A stretch of 7,646 nt of DNA from Deltaproteobacteria bacterium. GTDB taxonomy: Bacteria > Desulfobacterota > Desulfobulbia > Desulfobulbales > BM004. Shown here piece by piece: positions 1 through 6,081 of this stretch (its first letter is position 1; each line of letters begins with the position of its first letter). A program made the translations under genes and the position numbers. The stretch covers positions 1 through 7,646 of the forward strand of contig JAFDCR010000237.1 in assembly GCA_019312685.1 (NCBI GenBank). Direction: 5' to 3'. Below the pieces are notes generated by a model. It saw only the letters and a list, made by a program, of their open reading frames with translations. It was not told the origin of the DNA and made no database searches.

Positions 1-1467
1 CCAACTGATATTATGGTCGAAGCCGTCCTCCTCGTTTTCACCGTTTTCAAGGTTGTGCTTACTGTTGTAGGTTACCAGGTCCCTAAGGGTGAATCCGTCA
101 TGACTGGTTATAAAATTGATGCTGTTATAAGGACGGCGGAGGCTTTTCTGAAACAGGTCCGAACTGCCGGCAATCCGGGTGGCCAGAAGCGGTACTGTGC
201 CCTGATGACCGCACATGAAGGCCCTGACATCATCACGGAATTTTCCGTTCCATTCCGCCCAGCGGCCGCTGGTTGAGAAGCTTCCCACCTGGTATAGTCC
301 TGCTGCATCCCAGGCTTCGGCAATAATTTTCGTATGGGACAGAATGGGGTCTTCGGCAATCATCTCCACCATGGGAGGATTGCTTAAAACCTCTCCGTTC
401 TGGTCCCTTCCAAGAATCGAGGCCAAATCAAAACGGAAACCGTCAACATGCATCTCTATAACCCAGAAGTGGAGACATTTAATTATATGGTACCTGACAA
501 TGGGATGGTTACAGTTAAATGTGTTGCCGCAGCCGGAAAAATTAAGGTATTCCCTGGTTTCAGGATCAAGAAGGTAATAAATGGAATTGTCAAATCCCCT
601 GAAATTGAGAAGAGGGCCATCGCTGCCGCCTTCAGCAGTATGATTGAAGACCACGTCCAGTATCACCTCTATCCCGGCCTTGTGCAGGGCCTTGACCATT
701 TCTTTGAATTCACGGACCTGGTTGCCCTTTTTATTATCAGCAGCATATGAGGCCTTCGGGGCACAGAAGGAGATAGGGCTGTAACCCCAATAATTTACAA
801 GGTTCTCGCCGGTGACTGGATTTATGCGTGTATTCTCGTTTTCATTGAATTCAGTGACAGGCATCAGTTCGATTGCCGTAATGCCCAATTCCTGCAGATA
901 TGGAATTTTCTCAATAATACCCGCAAAGGTTCCGGGATGCTTGACCCGGGAGCTTGGATGCCTGGTAAAGCCGCGAACGTGCATTTCATAGATGACGGAA
1001 TCCTGCATCGGGATCATCGGCGGATAATCATCCTCCCAGTCGAATTCATCATCCACAACCAGACACTTACGTTTGAAGCCGGCCTTTTTCTTGCCGCCGC
1101 TGTTCCAATTTTCGCCGCCGGTCAGGGCCCGCGCATAAGGGTCGAGGAGATATGCATTATCTTTGAAGAAATGTCCTTCTTCCTTGGGATCAAAGGGGCC
1201 TTTCGCCCTGAAACAGTATTGCAGGTTATGTTTTTTTGTCCTGAGCATCAAGTGCCAGATGTCACCTGTTTTGCAATGGACCGGATCAATTTCAATCTCA
1301 CCGATACGGCTGCCGTTTGGGGCAAAAAGTACCAGCCAGATTTTTTCAGCATGCCGAGAAAAAACTGAAAAATTTATACCCTCAGGGGTAATTGTGGCGC
1401 CATAGGGCAGAGGGGATCCGGGACTGATCTCAAAGGTCCATTTAGGTGAAAGTGAAACTTTTTTCAT
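1..1467 (-). CDS. glgX: Glycogen debranching enzyme GlgX / isoamylase-type (GH13), 3' end cut by the window
   Basis: This gene encodes the first 489 residues of a GH13 debranching enzyme, which hydrolyses alpha-1,6 branches of glycogen or limit dextrins in the cytoplasm. The reading frame is open from ATG 1467 to base 1, so the C-terminal part (the family is usually near 700 residues) lies outside. An N-terminal CBM48-like beta domain spans roughly residues 15-110 (PLPYGATITPEGINFSVFS). The TIM barrel starts near YEMHVRGFT (160-168). The conserved GH13 regions are all visible: DVVFNHT (271-277), DGFRFDLA with Arg345 and the nucleophile Asp347, IIAEAWD with the acid/base Glu384, and TSHDG with Asp457. 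FSGCGNTFN and NYWGYSP are typical of GlgX/TreX. A GGAG site lies 5 bases before the ATG. The gene follows the cyclo-ligase homologue after 99 bases. The family call is firm; the choice between GlgX and the closely related TreX or isoamylase is less so. Confidence 0.93.
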   Translation of the reverse strand, partial: MKKVSLSPKWTFEISPGSPLPYGATITPEGINFSVFSRHAEKIWLVLFAPNGSRIGEIEIDPVHCKTGDIWHLMLRTKKHNLQYCFRAKGPFDPKEEGHFFKDNAYLLDPYARALTGGENWNSGGKKKAGFKRKCLVVDDEFDWEDDYPPMIPMQDSVIYEMHVRGFTRHPSSRVKHPGTFAGIIEKIPYLQELGITAIELMPVTEFNENENTRINPVTGENLVNYWGYSPISFCAPKASYAADNKKGNQVREFKEMVKALHKAGIEVILDVVFNHTAEGGSDGPLLNFRGFDNSIYYLLDPETREYLNFSGCGNTFNCNHPIVRYHIIKCLHFWVIEMHVDGFRFDLASILGRDQNGEVLSNPPMVEMIAEDPILSHTKIIAEAWDAAGLYQVGSFSTSGRWAEWNGKFRDDVRAFMCGHQGTVPLLATRIAGSSDLFQKSLRRPYNSINFITSHDGFTLRDLVTYNSKHNLENGENEEDGFDHNISW

Positions 1468-1519
1468 ATGTACTCCAATAGCAAGATGTAAAAGCAGTCA
1501 GGCAGACACTTGAAAAGCA

Positions 1520-1548
1520 AATGTATTGACAAGCCTTTCTTAATGCAA
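1520..1548 (-). promoter_or_regulatory. Candidate sigma-70-type promoter for the glgX-like gene
   Basis: On the minus strand, TTGCAT (1548-1543) and TACATT (1525-1520) are separated by exactly 17 bases. They lie about 50 bases upstream of the ATG at 1467, giving a plausible 5' leader of about 45 bases. Four of six bases match each consensus hexamer. This is pattern matching only and could be coincidental in AT-rich intergenic DNA. Confidence 0.4.
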
Positions 1549-1567
1549 GAAAACTTTAAAGTTTTCT
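1548..1567. repeat. Perfect 20-bp palindrome between the cyclo-ligase homologue and glgX
   Basis: AGAAAACTTTAAAGTTTTCT is its own reverse complement over all 20 bases. It starts on the last base of the minus-strand stop codon of the upstream gene (TGA, 1569-1567) and ends on the first base of the candidate -35 box of glgX. It could be an operator for a dimeric regulator, or a weak AT-rich hairpin. No clear T-run follows it on the minus strand, so an intrinsic terminator is less likely. Confidence 0.6.
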
Positions 1568-2241
1568 CATCTCCCAGACAATTTCCAGAGCGGATCAATC
1601 CTTTTGATTCTGTCCCTGGGGAGCATATCCCAGTAGATTTGAGGCTGCTGTCCTGAAGGCTCGAACAGGAGTAACCGGGAGGGAGTAATGGCCCCTGACA
1701 TTTTTATATCCCATTTATCCTGGGGAAGCGTCTCCGGAGAAATCTGACCATCATTGATAAATGCCATGAAATAAGCACCATCCCCGAGGCAGGCCGTTTC
1801 CTGGAGCAGAGCGCAGCACAGGTCAAAATAGCCCTGGCCGTCCCCAATTCTTCCGCCCATTTGATCTAATGCCAGTGCACCGGTCAAAAGCAACTCAACC
1901 GAGAACTGCTCCAGGCTTTTAACCTTCAGGAGATGGCCGTATTTTGCAAGTCCCCTGTATGTTACAGCCGCAGGAACGTCTTTGAATGCAATGGAACGGG
2001 CTGCCAGTAAAAAGAATCCTTCCCGCAGGCCGGGCCCCGGCATGAGAAGGTTTTTCCCGTCAATAATGCAGTTGATCCGGGCCTGGTGTAATGATCCGTG
2101 GGGCGTAGCAAATACAGTTTTCGCCTTGCGGTATGACTCAAGCCTTCTCAGTTTTTCAGCGGCCCTTCCCCATTGGGGTATGGATTGGTTCGCGGCAAGT
2201 TTTACCTGCCATTCCGAACGAACAGACTTTTTGTCTTCCAT
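1567..2241 (-). CDS. 5-formyltetrahydrofolate cyclo-ligase family protein, divergent MTHFSD-like type
   Basis: This 224-residue protein belongs to the 5-formyl-THF cyclo-ligase family, whose classic members convert 5-formyl-THF to 5,10-methenyl-THF with ATP. The clearest signature is GGRIGDGQGYFD (129-140), matching the family G-x-R-x-G-x-G-x-GYYD loop. LHQARINCIIDGKNLLMPGPGL (about 51-72) matches the middle block of the MTHFSD-like subgroup, 'pQ..vR...L.dGK.l.M..P.L'. The N terminus does not show the usual K-x-x-(L/I)-R start of canonical MTHFS, so the actual substrate is uncertain. No signal peptide is seen, so it should be cytosolic. ATG 2241 is the only ATG after the in-frame TAA at 2256-2254; a GGA lies about 8 bases upstream, which is a weak ribosome site. 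The gene sits between the dac gene (121-base gap) and glgX (99-base gap), with no clear functional link to either. Confidence 0.8.
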   Translation of the reverse strand: MEDKKSVRSEWQVKLAANQSIPQWGRAAEKLRRLESYRKAKTVFATPHGSLHQARINCIIDGKNLLMPGPGLREGFFLLAARSIAFKDVPAAVTYRGLAKYGHLLKVKSLEQFSVELLLTGALALDQMGGRIGDGQGYFDLCCALLQETACLGDGAYFMAFINDGQISPETLPQDKWDIKMSGAITPSRLLLFEPSGQQPQIYWDMLPRDRIKRIDPLWKLSGR

Positions 2242-2259
2242 CGGGTTTGTCCATTAATA

Positions 2260-2350
2260 CTGATAAACAGATTTTAGAGGAGCGACAGCTTGGATTCTTA
2301 TAAATTCGGATAATAAAACAACAGAGGGGAACAGGAAAGGAGTTTATCAG
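2260..2350. repeat. Spaced 9-bp inverted repeat in the dac / cyclo-ligase gap
   Basis: CTGATAAAC (2260-2268) and GTTTATCAG (2342-2350) are exact reverse complements separated by 73 bases. The rest of the 121-base gap holds no gene that I can support, and I see no GC-rich hairpin with a T-run in it. Function is unknown; it may be chance. Confidence 0.3.
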
Positions 2351-2362
2351 AACACTCAAAAA

Positions 2363-3472
2363 TTAGAGGTTTGTCTGTTTTTTGTTGTCGTTAAGGACAA
2401 TGAGATCAGCAGGAGCCGAGGTGCTTTTTTTCTGTGAAGCAGACTTGTTTTCATTAGCAGCAGCTAATTGGAGCCATTGGGTCTTTTTGAAGCCGTAATC
2501 AACAAGTCTGGAAATATCCCTCCACATATTCCGGCTTCCGAGGATTGCAACGATAATCTCCTGGTCGTTGCGGGAGAATTTACCGACATAGGTTTGCTTG
2601 GCTGCCCAGGTGTAGCCTGTTTTGCCCCCCAGGGATCCGGAAATCTGCCACATGGCCTTATTGTGGCTCCTGAGGGTCCTGCCATAATATGTTCTCACTT
2701 TAGTGGCCATGATTCTGTTTTTGAATTCCTGGTGCTGCATGGCTTTTTCGAAGATTACAGCCAGATCCCTTGCAGTCGTCTGCTGTCCTTTTGCTGTCAG
2801 GCCGGAGGCGGTTTTACATATTGTACTCCTGGCCCCGAGTTCGTTGGCTTTCCTGGTCATCATCTTGGCAAAACCTGATTCGGATCCTGCTATCTTTTCA
2901 GCTAATGCAACACTTGCATCATTGGCCGATGCAAGAAGCACGGCATTTATTAGGTCGTTGGCATAATAAGATCTACCTTCTTTAATATATATTTTTGAGC
3001 GCGGCATACTGGCAGCCCAATTGGAAACCGGAACAAGAGAGTTGTTTTTCAGGTAGTCAATGGCGATCAGTCCTGTAAGTACCTTTATTGTACTGGCAGG
3101 CTGGCGGGGAACATCCGGATTATGTGAATAGATCTCCCTGCCGGTTTTGGCATCGATAATAATGGCACTGCGGGCGGAAAGCTTCTTGCGGAAAGAAGTG
3201 TCAGAATATGCGAATGAAAAGGCCGGTTTTTTCTTGGTACCGGGCGACCTGTTTAGGAGTACCGGAGTATAATTTTCTTGTTCCGGTTTATAGGATGAAA
3301 TGATATCCCGGCGTACCTTTGACAGGGAATTTTCAACCGGTGAAAATTTATGATCGGTGGAAAGAACGGTTATCCTACCGTCGGTTCTGCTGTTAGTGGC
3401 GGACTGGACTGTATGTGGAAAGACCAGGGCAAAGGTAAAAAAAAGTATCAGGCAGGCGGCTGCTTTTTGCAT
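2363..3472 (-). CDS. D-alanyl-D-alanine carboxypeptidase (peptidase S11, PBP5/6-like), secreted
   Basis: This 369-residue penicillin-binding-type serine peptidase removes the terminal D-Ala from peptidoglycan pentapeptides in the periplasm. It has a signal peptide (Lys3, hydrophobic 4-18, probable cleavage near VQSA, 25), then a Ser/Lys-rich linker of about 65-70 residues, and the S11 catalytic domain from about 97 to 335. All three active-site motifs are present: Ser127-x-x-Lys130 (ASTIK), Ser182-Ala-Asn184 (SAN), and Lys284-Thr-Gly286 (GGKTGYT). After the catalytic domain only about 35 residues remain, rich in Lys, Ser and Asn. The C-terminal beta domain and amphipathic anchor helix of E. 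coli PBP5 (DacA) are therefore absent, and the enzyme may be soluble. An in-frame TAA at 3493-3491 leaves ATG 3472 as the first ATG. The ribosome site is poor. It could equally be called DacD or DacF; the S11 assignment is firm. Confidence 0.93.
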   Translation of the reverse strand: MQKAAACLILFFTFALVFPHTVQSATNSRTDGRITVLSTDHKFSPVENSLSKVRRDIISSYKPEQENYTPVLLNRSPGTKKKPAFSFAYSDTSFRKKLSARSAIIIDAKTGREIYSHNPDVPRQPASTIKVLTGLIAIDYLKNNSLVPVSNWAASMPRSKIYIKEGRSYYANDLINAVLLASANDASVALAEKIAGSESGFAKMMTRKANELGARSTICKTASGLTAKGQQTTARDLAVIFEKAMQHQEFKNRIMATKVRTYYGRTLRSHNKAMWQISGSLGGKTGYTWAAKQTYVGKFSRNDQEIIVAILGSRNMWRDISRLVDYGFKKTQWLQLAAANENKSASQKKSTSAPADLIVLNDNKKQTNL

Positions 3473-3759
3473 GAGTGATATGTGATCTGATTAACCCTAA
3501 AGAGTTATGAACAGAAAATCCCTTTCTCCGCTCCAATGGTGATAGTTGTGAGCAAAAAAGTCAAGTATTTTTTAGCTTTTTATTTTAAATGTCTGAATTT
3601 CTGTCTTTTTGTAAATTGTTGGGCATCCATGTTGGGTGAAACGGAAAAGGAAAGTTCTTATATCGTGGCAAGAGAGGTTTTTAAAAATTGTTGAATGATT
3701 TCAAATTATTGAGAATAACAGTAGATGGTTGTTCCGTGCTTGTTTGTCTGGAGAAATGT
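3473..3759. other. 287-base gap between the acyl-ACP synthetase gene and dac; no gene seen
   Basis: No supportable reading frame or RNA gene is seen here. On the minus strand a TTGACT (3564-3559) could be a -35 box for dac, but the hexamer at the right spacing (CACCAT) is a poor -10. Just past the end of the synthetase gene, a weak AT-only stem (TTGAA/TTCAA, 3704-3691) is followed by a T-run at 3689-3683, a marginal terminator candidate. The plus-strand frame entering here at 3688 runs mostly antisense to the synthetase gene and is a shadow. Confidence 0.35.
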
Positions 3760-5283
3760 TTATTCTCTGCTGCTCAGTTTCTTTTTCACTATATCGGTGA
3801 CAGTTCTGAAATCAATTTTGCCACTGCCCATTTTGGGGAGCTCTTCTATAACGGTAAAGATCTTGGGCAGGGCAATTTTCGGCAGTTCGGCTGCCATTTT
3901 TTTCAGCGTCTTCTTCTCCTCGATCTTTTCTGTTACTGCGGCAACGATCCGGGCACCCTTTATGGCATCAGGTACATCGACAACACAGCATAGTACACCT
4001 TCCGGGAGGTATTTTTCCAAGACGTTTTCTACCCTTATTAAAGATACCATTTCCCCGCCGATTTTCACGAATCTTTTCAGGCGACCGACATGCCAGAGGT
4101 AGCCGTCTTCATCCAGGTTGCCCATATCTCCTGTATCATACCAGCCACGACGAATATGCAGCGAAGTCTCTTCAAAGTCATTAAAGTAGCCTTTCATGAC
4201 CAGGTCGCCTTTAACCAGTATTTTACCGTTCTCCCCGACACCGCATTCTTCACCGGTCTCATAGTGTTCTATCCTTACTTCAACCCCCTTAAAAGGCAGG
4301 CCGACACTCCCGGGCTTGTTTATTCCCTCTGCATTTCCTGAAATAGCAGGGGAGGTTTCTGTCGTGCCATAGCCTTCATAGAGGGTCATGTTGTGTTTTT
4401 CCAAAAAACCTTCCCGCAGGGCATCGGGGCACTTGTCCGCCCCGCATATTGCAACGCGCAGGCTGGCAAAGTCACCAGGTTCGGATTTGCGCAGATAGCC
4501 CCAGAAAAAGCTTGGCGTCGCAACCATCAATGTCGGTTTGTCATCGCGGACAATTTCACAGATTTTTCTGTAATCCAATGGATTGGCATAAGAAATGATG
4601 GTCATGCCATGAAAAAGGGGGGCCCAGAGATTTCCGGTAAGGCCGAATACATGGAAATAGGGAAGATTTGCCAGGAATGAATCGTTTGCAGCGAGGTTGT
4701 ACCGTTCGGAAAAGCTTTCAATATTTGAACTGATATTCTTATGCGTGAGTTCAACCGCCTTGGGATCTTTTTCGCTGCCGCTGGTAAAGAGGATAACCGC
4801 ATCCTGGTTTTCGTTCTTACCGGCCACAATTTTTTTGATAGAGGCTGCAGGAAGCTTGGAAATGGCAGCGGCCTTGACTTTTTTCATGGTGCTCAGGCCG
4901 GCCATGATGTCTTCGATGTAGACCATCCCATCAACATGGGGGCATTCTATTTTTTCAAGGAGCTTTTTTGAAGTAATGATGGTTTTGAAGTCGCATTTTT
5001 CTTGGGCATAGACGCAATTCTCGGCTGCGCCGGTGGAGTAGTTGATCATAACCGGGGTGCGGCCGCTCATCAGGGAGCCCAGAATGGTCAGGGCGCAGCC
5101 GGCGGAGGTCGGGATCATCACTCCCAGGAAACCCCTGTCGAATTTTTTAAATTCCTTGCTGAGAAGAAGTGCTGCGATGAGTGCCCTGGAATATGTAACC
5201 TCCCTGCCGGCAGTGCGGTCGATGATAGCCATTTTTTCGCCCTGCTGCTTTGCTACATCTATAAAACGATGGTGTAAAAGCAT
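3760..5283 (-). CDS. AMP-forming acyl-[ACP]/acyl-CoA synthetase, Aas-like synthetase domain without an acyltransferase
   Basis: This 507-residue ANL-superfamily adenylating enzyme activates a carboxylic acid, probably a fatty acid, as acyl-AMP and passes it to a thiol (ACP or CoA). The core motifs are in order: FTSGSEKDPKAV (166-177, phosphate-binding loop), YGTTETSP (305-312), YDTGD with Asp386 (ribose binding), GRLKRFVKIGGEMVS (400-414, hinge), and the catalytic Lys489 in GSGKID. The KIGGEMVSL and LPYFHVFGLT (207-216) blocks resemble the synthetase half of Aas (acyl-ACP synthetase / 2-acylglycerophosphoethanolamine acyltransferase). The acyltransferase half is missing here. No signal peptide or clear transmembrane segment is seen. 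ATG 5283 has AAGGGGG a few bases upstream. Its upstream neighbour on the same strand is a CBS-domain protein, 116 bases away. Substrate specificity cannot be read from the sequence; the ligase class is firm. Confidence 0.87.
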   Translation of the reverse strand: MLLHHRFIDVAKQQGEKMAIIDRTAGREVTYSRALIAALLLSKEFKKFDRGFLGVMIPTSAGCALTILGSLMSGRTPVMINYSTGAAENCVYAQEKCDFKTIITSKKLLEKIECPHVDGMVYIEDIMAGLSTMKKVKAAAISKLPAASIKKIVAGKNENQDAVILFTSGSEKDPKAVELTHKNISSNIESFSERYNLAANDSFLANLPYFHVFGLTGNLWAPLFHGMTIISYANPLDYRKICEIVRDDKPTLMVATPSFFWGYLRKSEPGDFASLRVAICGADKCPDALREGFLEKHNMTLYEGYGTTETSPAISGNAEGINKPGSVGLPFKGVEVRIEHYETGEECGVGENGKILVKGDLVMKGYFNDFEETSLHIRRGWYDTGDMGNLDEDGYLWHVGRLKRFVKIGGEMVSLIRVENVLEKYLPEGVLCCVVDVPDAIKGARIVAAVTEKIEEKKTLKKMAAELPKIALPKIFTVIEELPKMGSGKIDFRTVTDIVKKKLSSRE

Positions 5284-5320
5284 GGTGCCCCCTTGTATCA
5301 GTTCAGTTTACAGCACAAAG

Positions 5321-5329
5321 ATATTAGCA
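5321..5329 (-). promoter_or_regulatory. Candidate extended -10 promoter element for the acyl-ACP synthetase gene
   Basis: On the minus strand TGCTAATAT (5329-5321) fits the extended -10 form TG-N-TATAAT with two mismatches. It lies about 37 bases before the ATG at 5283. No good -35 box is seen; the bases about 17 upstream are a T-rich run. If real, the synthetase has its own start apart from the CBS gene. Confidence 0.3.
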
Positions 5330-5399
5330 AGTATTGCAGGAGAATAAAAACACCTTTTTTCAGTATGTTGGAAATATCTTAAAAGAAGAAGACGTATAT

Positions 5400-5834
5400 T
5401 TACTTTGTTTTACGCTGCTGATTAATGGAGTCTTTCAAAGCCCGCAGCAGGTCAATGGCCGAAAGCATGCCGACCAGGTTCCCGGCTTTGTCCAACACCG
5501 GTGCCGCACCGATATGGTTGTCCAGCAGCAGCGAGACCGCCTTTTTGAGAGTGTCATATGTATGTATAACGTGAACCTTGGTAATCATTACATCGCTGAC
5601 CAGCATTGAATTGTCCAGATAGTAGACGTGGGAAATGTCTTGAGCTTCGTCAACCCAGTTGGGTCTGCGCAGTTCACGATCACTTATTATTCCGATCAGG
5701 TTGTTATGTTCATCAACAATCGGCAGGTGCCTGATGGAGTTTTCCTTCATTTTGAAAAACGCCTCACGGATTCCCATGGTGGGGGGAATGGAAATTACCT
5801 GTTGGGACATGTATTGACTGACTTTAGCTTTCAT
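5400..5834 (-). CDS. Two-CBS-domain protein, probable nucleotide sensor
   Basis: This 144-residue protein consists almost only of a tandem CBS pair (Bateman module), which usually binds adenine nucleotides or related ligands and regulates partners. CBS1 spans about residues 8-57 and ends in GIISDREL (48-55). CBS2 spans about 80-132 and ends in GMLSAIDLL (122-130). The S-x-x-D/E positions (Ser51-Glu54, Ser125-Asp128) fit the ribose-contact motif of the fold. No enzymatic or DNA-binding domain is attached, so the partner is unknown. ATG 5834 is preceded by a strong AAGGAGGT, though the spacing of about 12 bases is longer than ideal. The acyl-ACP synthetase gene follows after 116 bases on the same strand; control of that enzyme is possible but is only inferred from position. 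Confidence 0.9.
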   Translation of the reverse strand: MKAKVSQYMSQQVISIPPTMGIREAFFKMKENSIRHLPIVDEHNNLIGIISDRELRRPNWVDEAQDISHVYYLDNSMLVSDVMITKVHVIHTYDTLKKAVSLLLDNHIGAAPVLDKAGNLVGMLSAIDLLRALKDSINQQRKTK

Positions 5835-5866
5835 ATGGTAAAGAGACCTCCTTATTGACAGGAGAC

Positions 5867-5894
5867 TTTATACCAGAAATAAAAGCAACTACAA
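5867..5894 (-). promoter_or_regulatory. Candidate promoter for the CBS-domain gene
   Basis: On the minus strand TTGTAG (5894-5889) and TATAAA (5872-5867) are 16 bases apart. The -10 box is close to consensus, and the start codon at 5834 lies 32 bases further on, which leaves room for the AAGGAGGT ribosome site. This is the best promoter match in the window, but it is by eye only. Confidence 0.45.
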
Positions 5895-5923
5895 GTATTA
5901 AAATGCATAATTTTAGGGAGTTG

Positions 5924-5938
5924 TCACCAATATGGTGA
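5924..5938. promoter_or_regulatory. Dyad TCACCA-ATA-TGGTGA in the divergent intergenic region, possible operator
   Basis: Two 6-base arms, TCACCA and TGGTGA, are perfect reverse complements around a 3-base centre. The dyad lies about 30 bases upstream of the candidate -35 box of the CBS gene and about 145 bases upstream of the plus-strand gene. This 247-base divergent region (5835-6081) contains no other gene that I can support. Operator function is inference. Confidence 0.3.
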
Positions 5939-6068
5939 AGGACAGTAATAGGTGTTTTCTTATTTCATCTCTGGAAAAAATATCCTTGTTTTTTTACAAT
6001 TGAACAAAACAATAGTATTTTATCGTATCTGTAAAATTAGATTTATTGGGGTTTTCAGCTTTTCTGAC

Positions 6069-6073
6069 GAGGA
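6069..6073 (+). promoter_or_regulatory. Ribosome binding site that selects GTG 6082 as start
   Basis: GAGGA lies 8 bases before GTG 6082. The longer in-frame option, TTG 6046, has no Shine-Dalgarno-like sequence ahead of it. The extra 12 residues from TTG (GFSAFLTRNLK) also precede the conserved N-terminal block of the family, which normally starts close to the initiator. Confidence 0.65.
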
Positions 6074-6081
6074 ATCTGAAA

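Noticed and set aside
937..1368. A 143-codon plus-strand reading frame
   Set aside because: It lies wholly antisense to the glgX-like gene, whose frame carries all GH13 motifs; the plus-strand translation shows no recognisable family.
2156..2359. A 67-codon minus-strand frame in the gap upstream of the cyclo-ligase homologue
   Set aside because: It overlaps the start of the cyclo-ligase gene in another frame, has no recognisable motif and no good ribosome site.
3751..3767. Small hairpin GAGAA...TTCTC at the end of the acyl-ACP synthetase gene
   Set aside because: The stem is only 5 bases, overlaps the stop codon and has no adjacent T-run, so it is not a credible terminator.
6046..6081. An N-terminal extension of the DUF523-DUF1722 gene from TTG 6046
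   Set aside because: It has no ribosome site and adds residues before the conserved family start; GTG 6082 has GAGGA 8 bases upstream.
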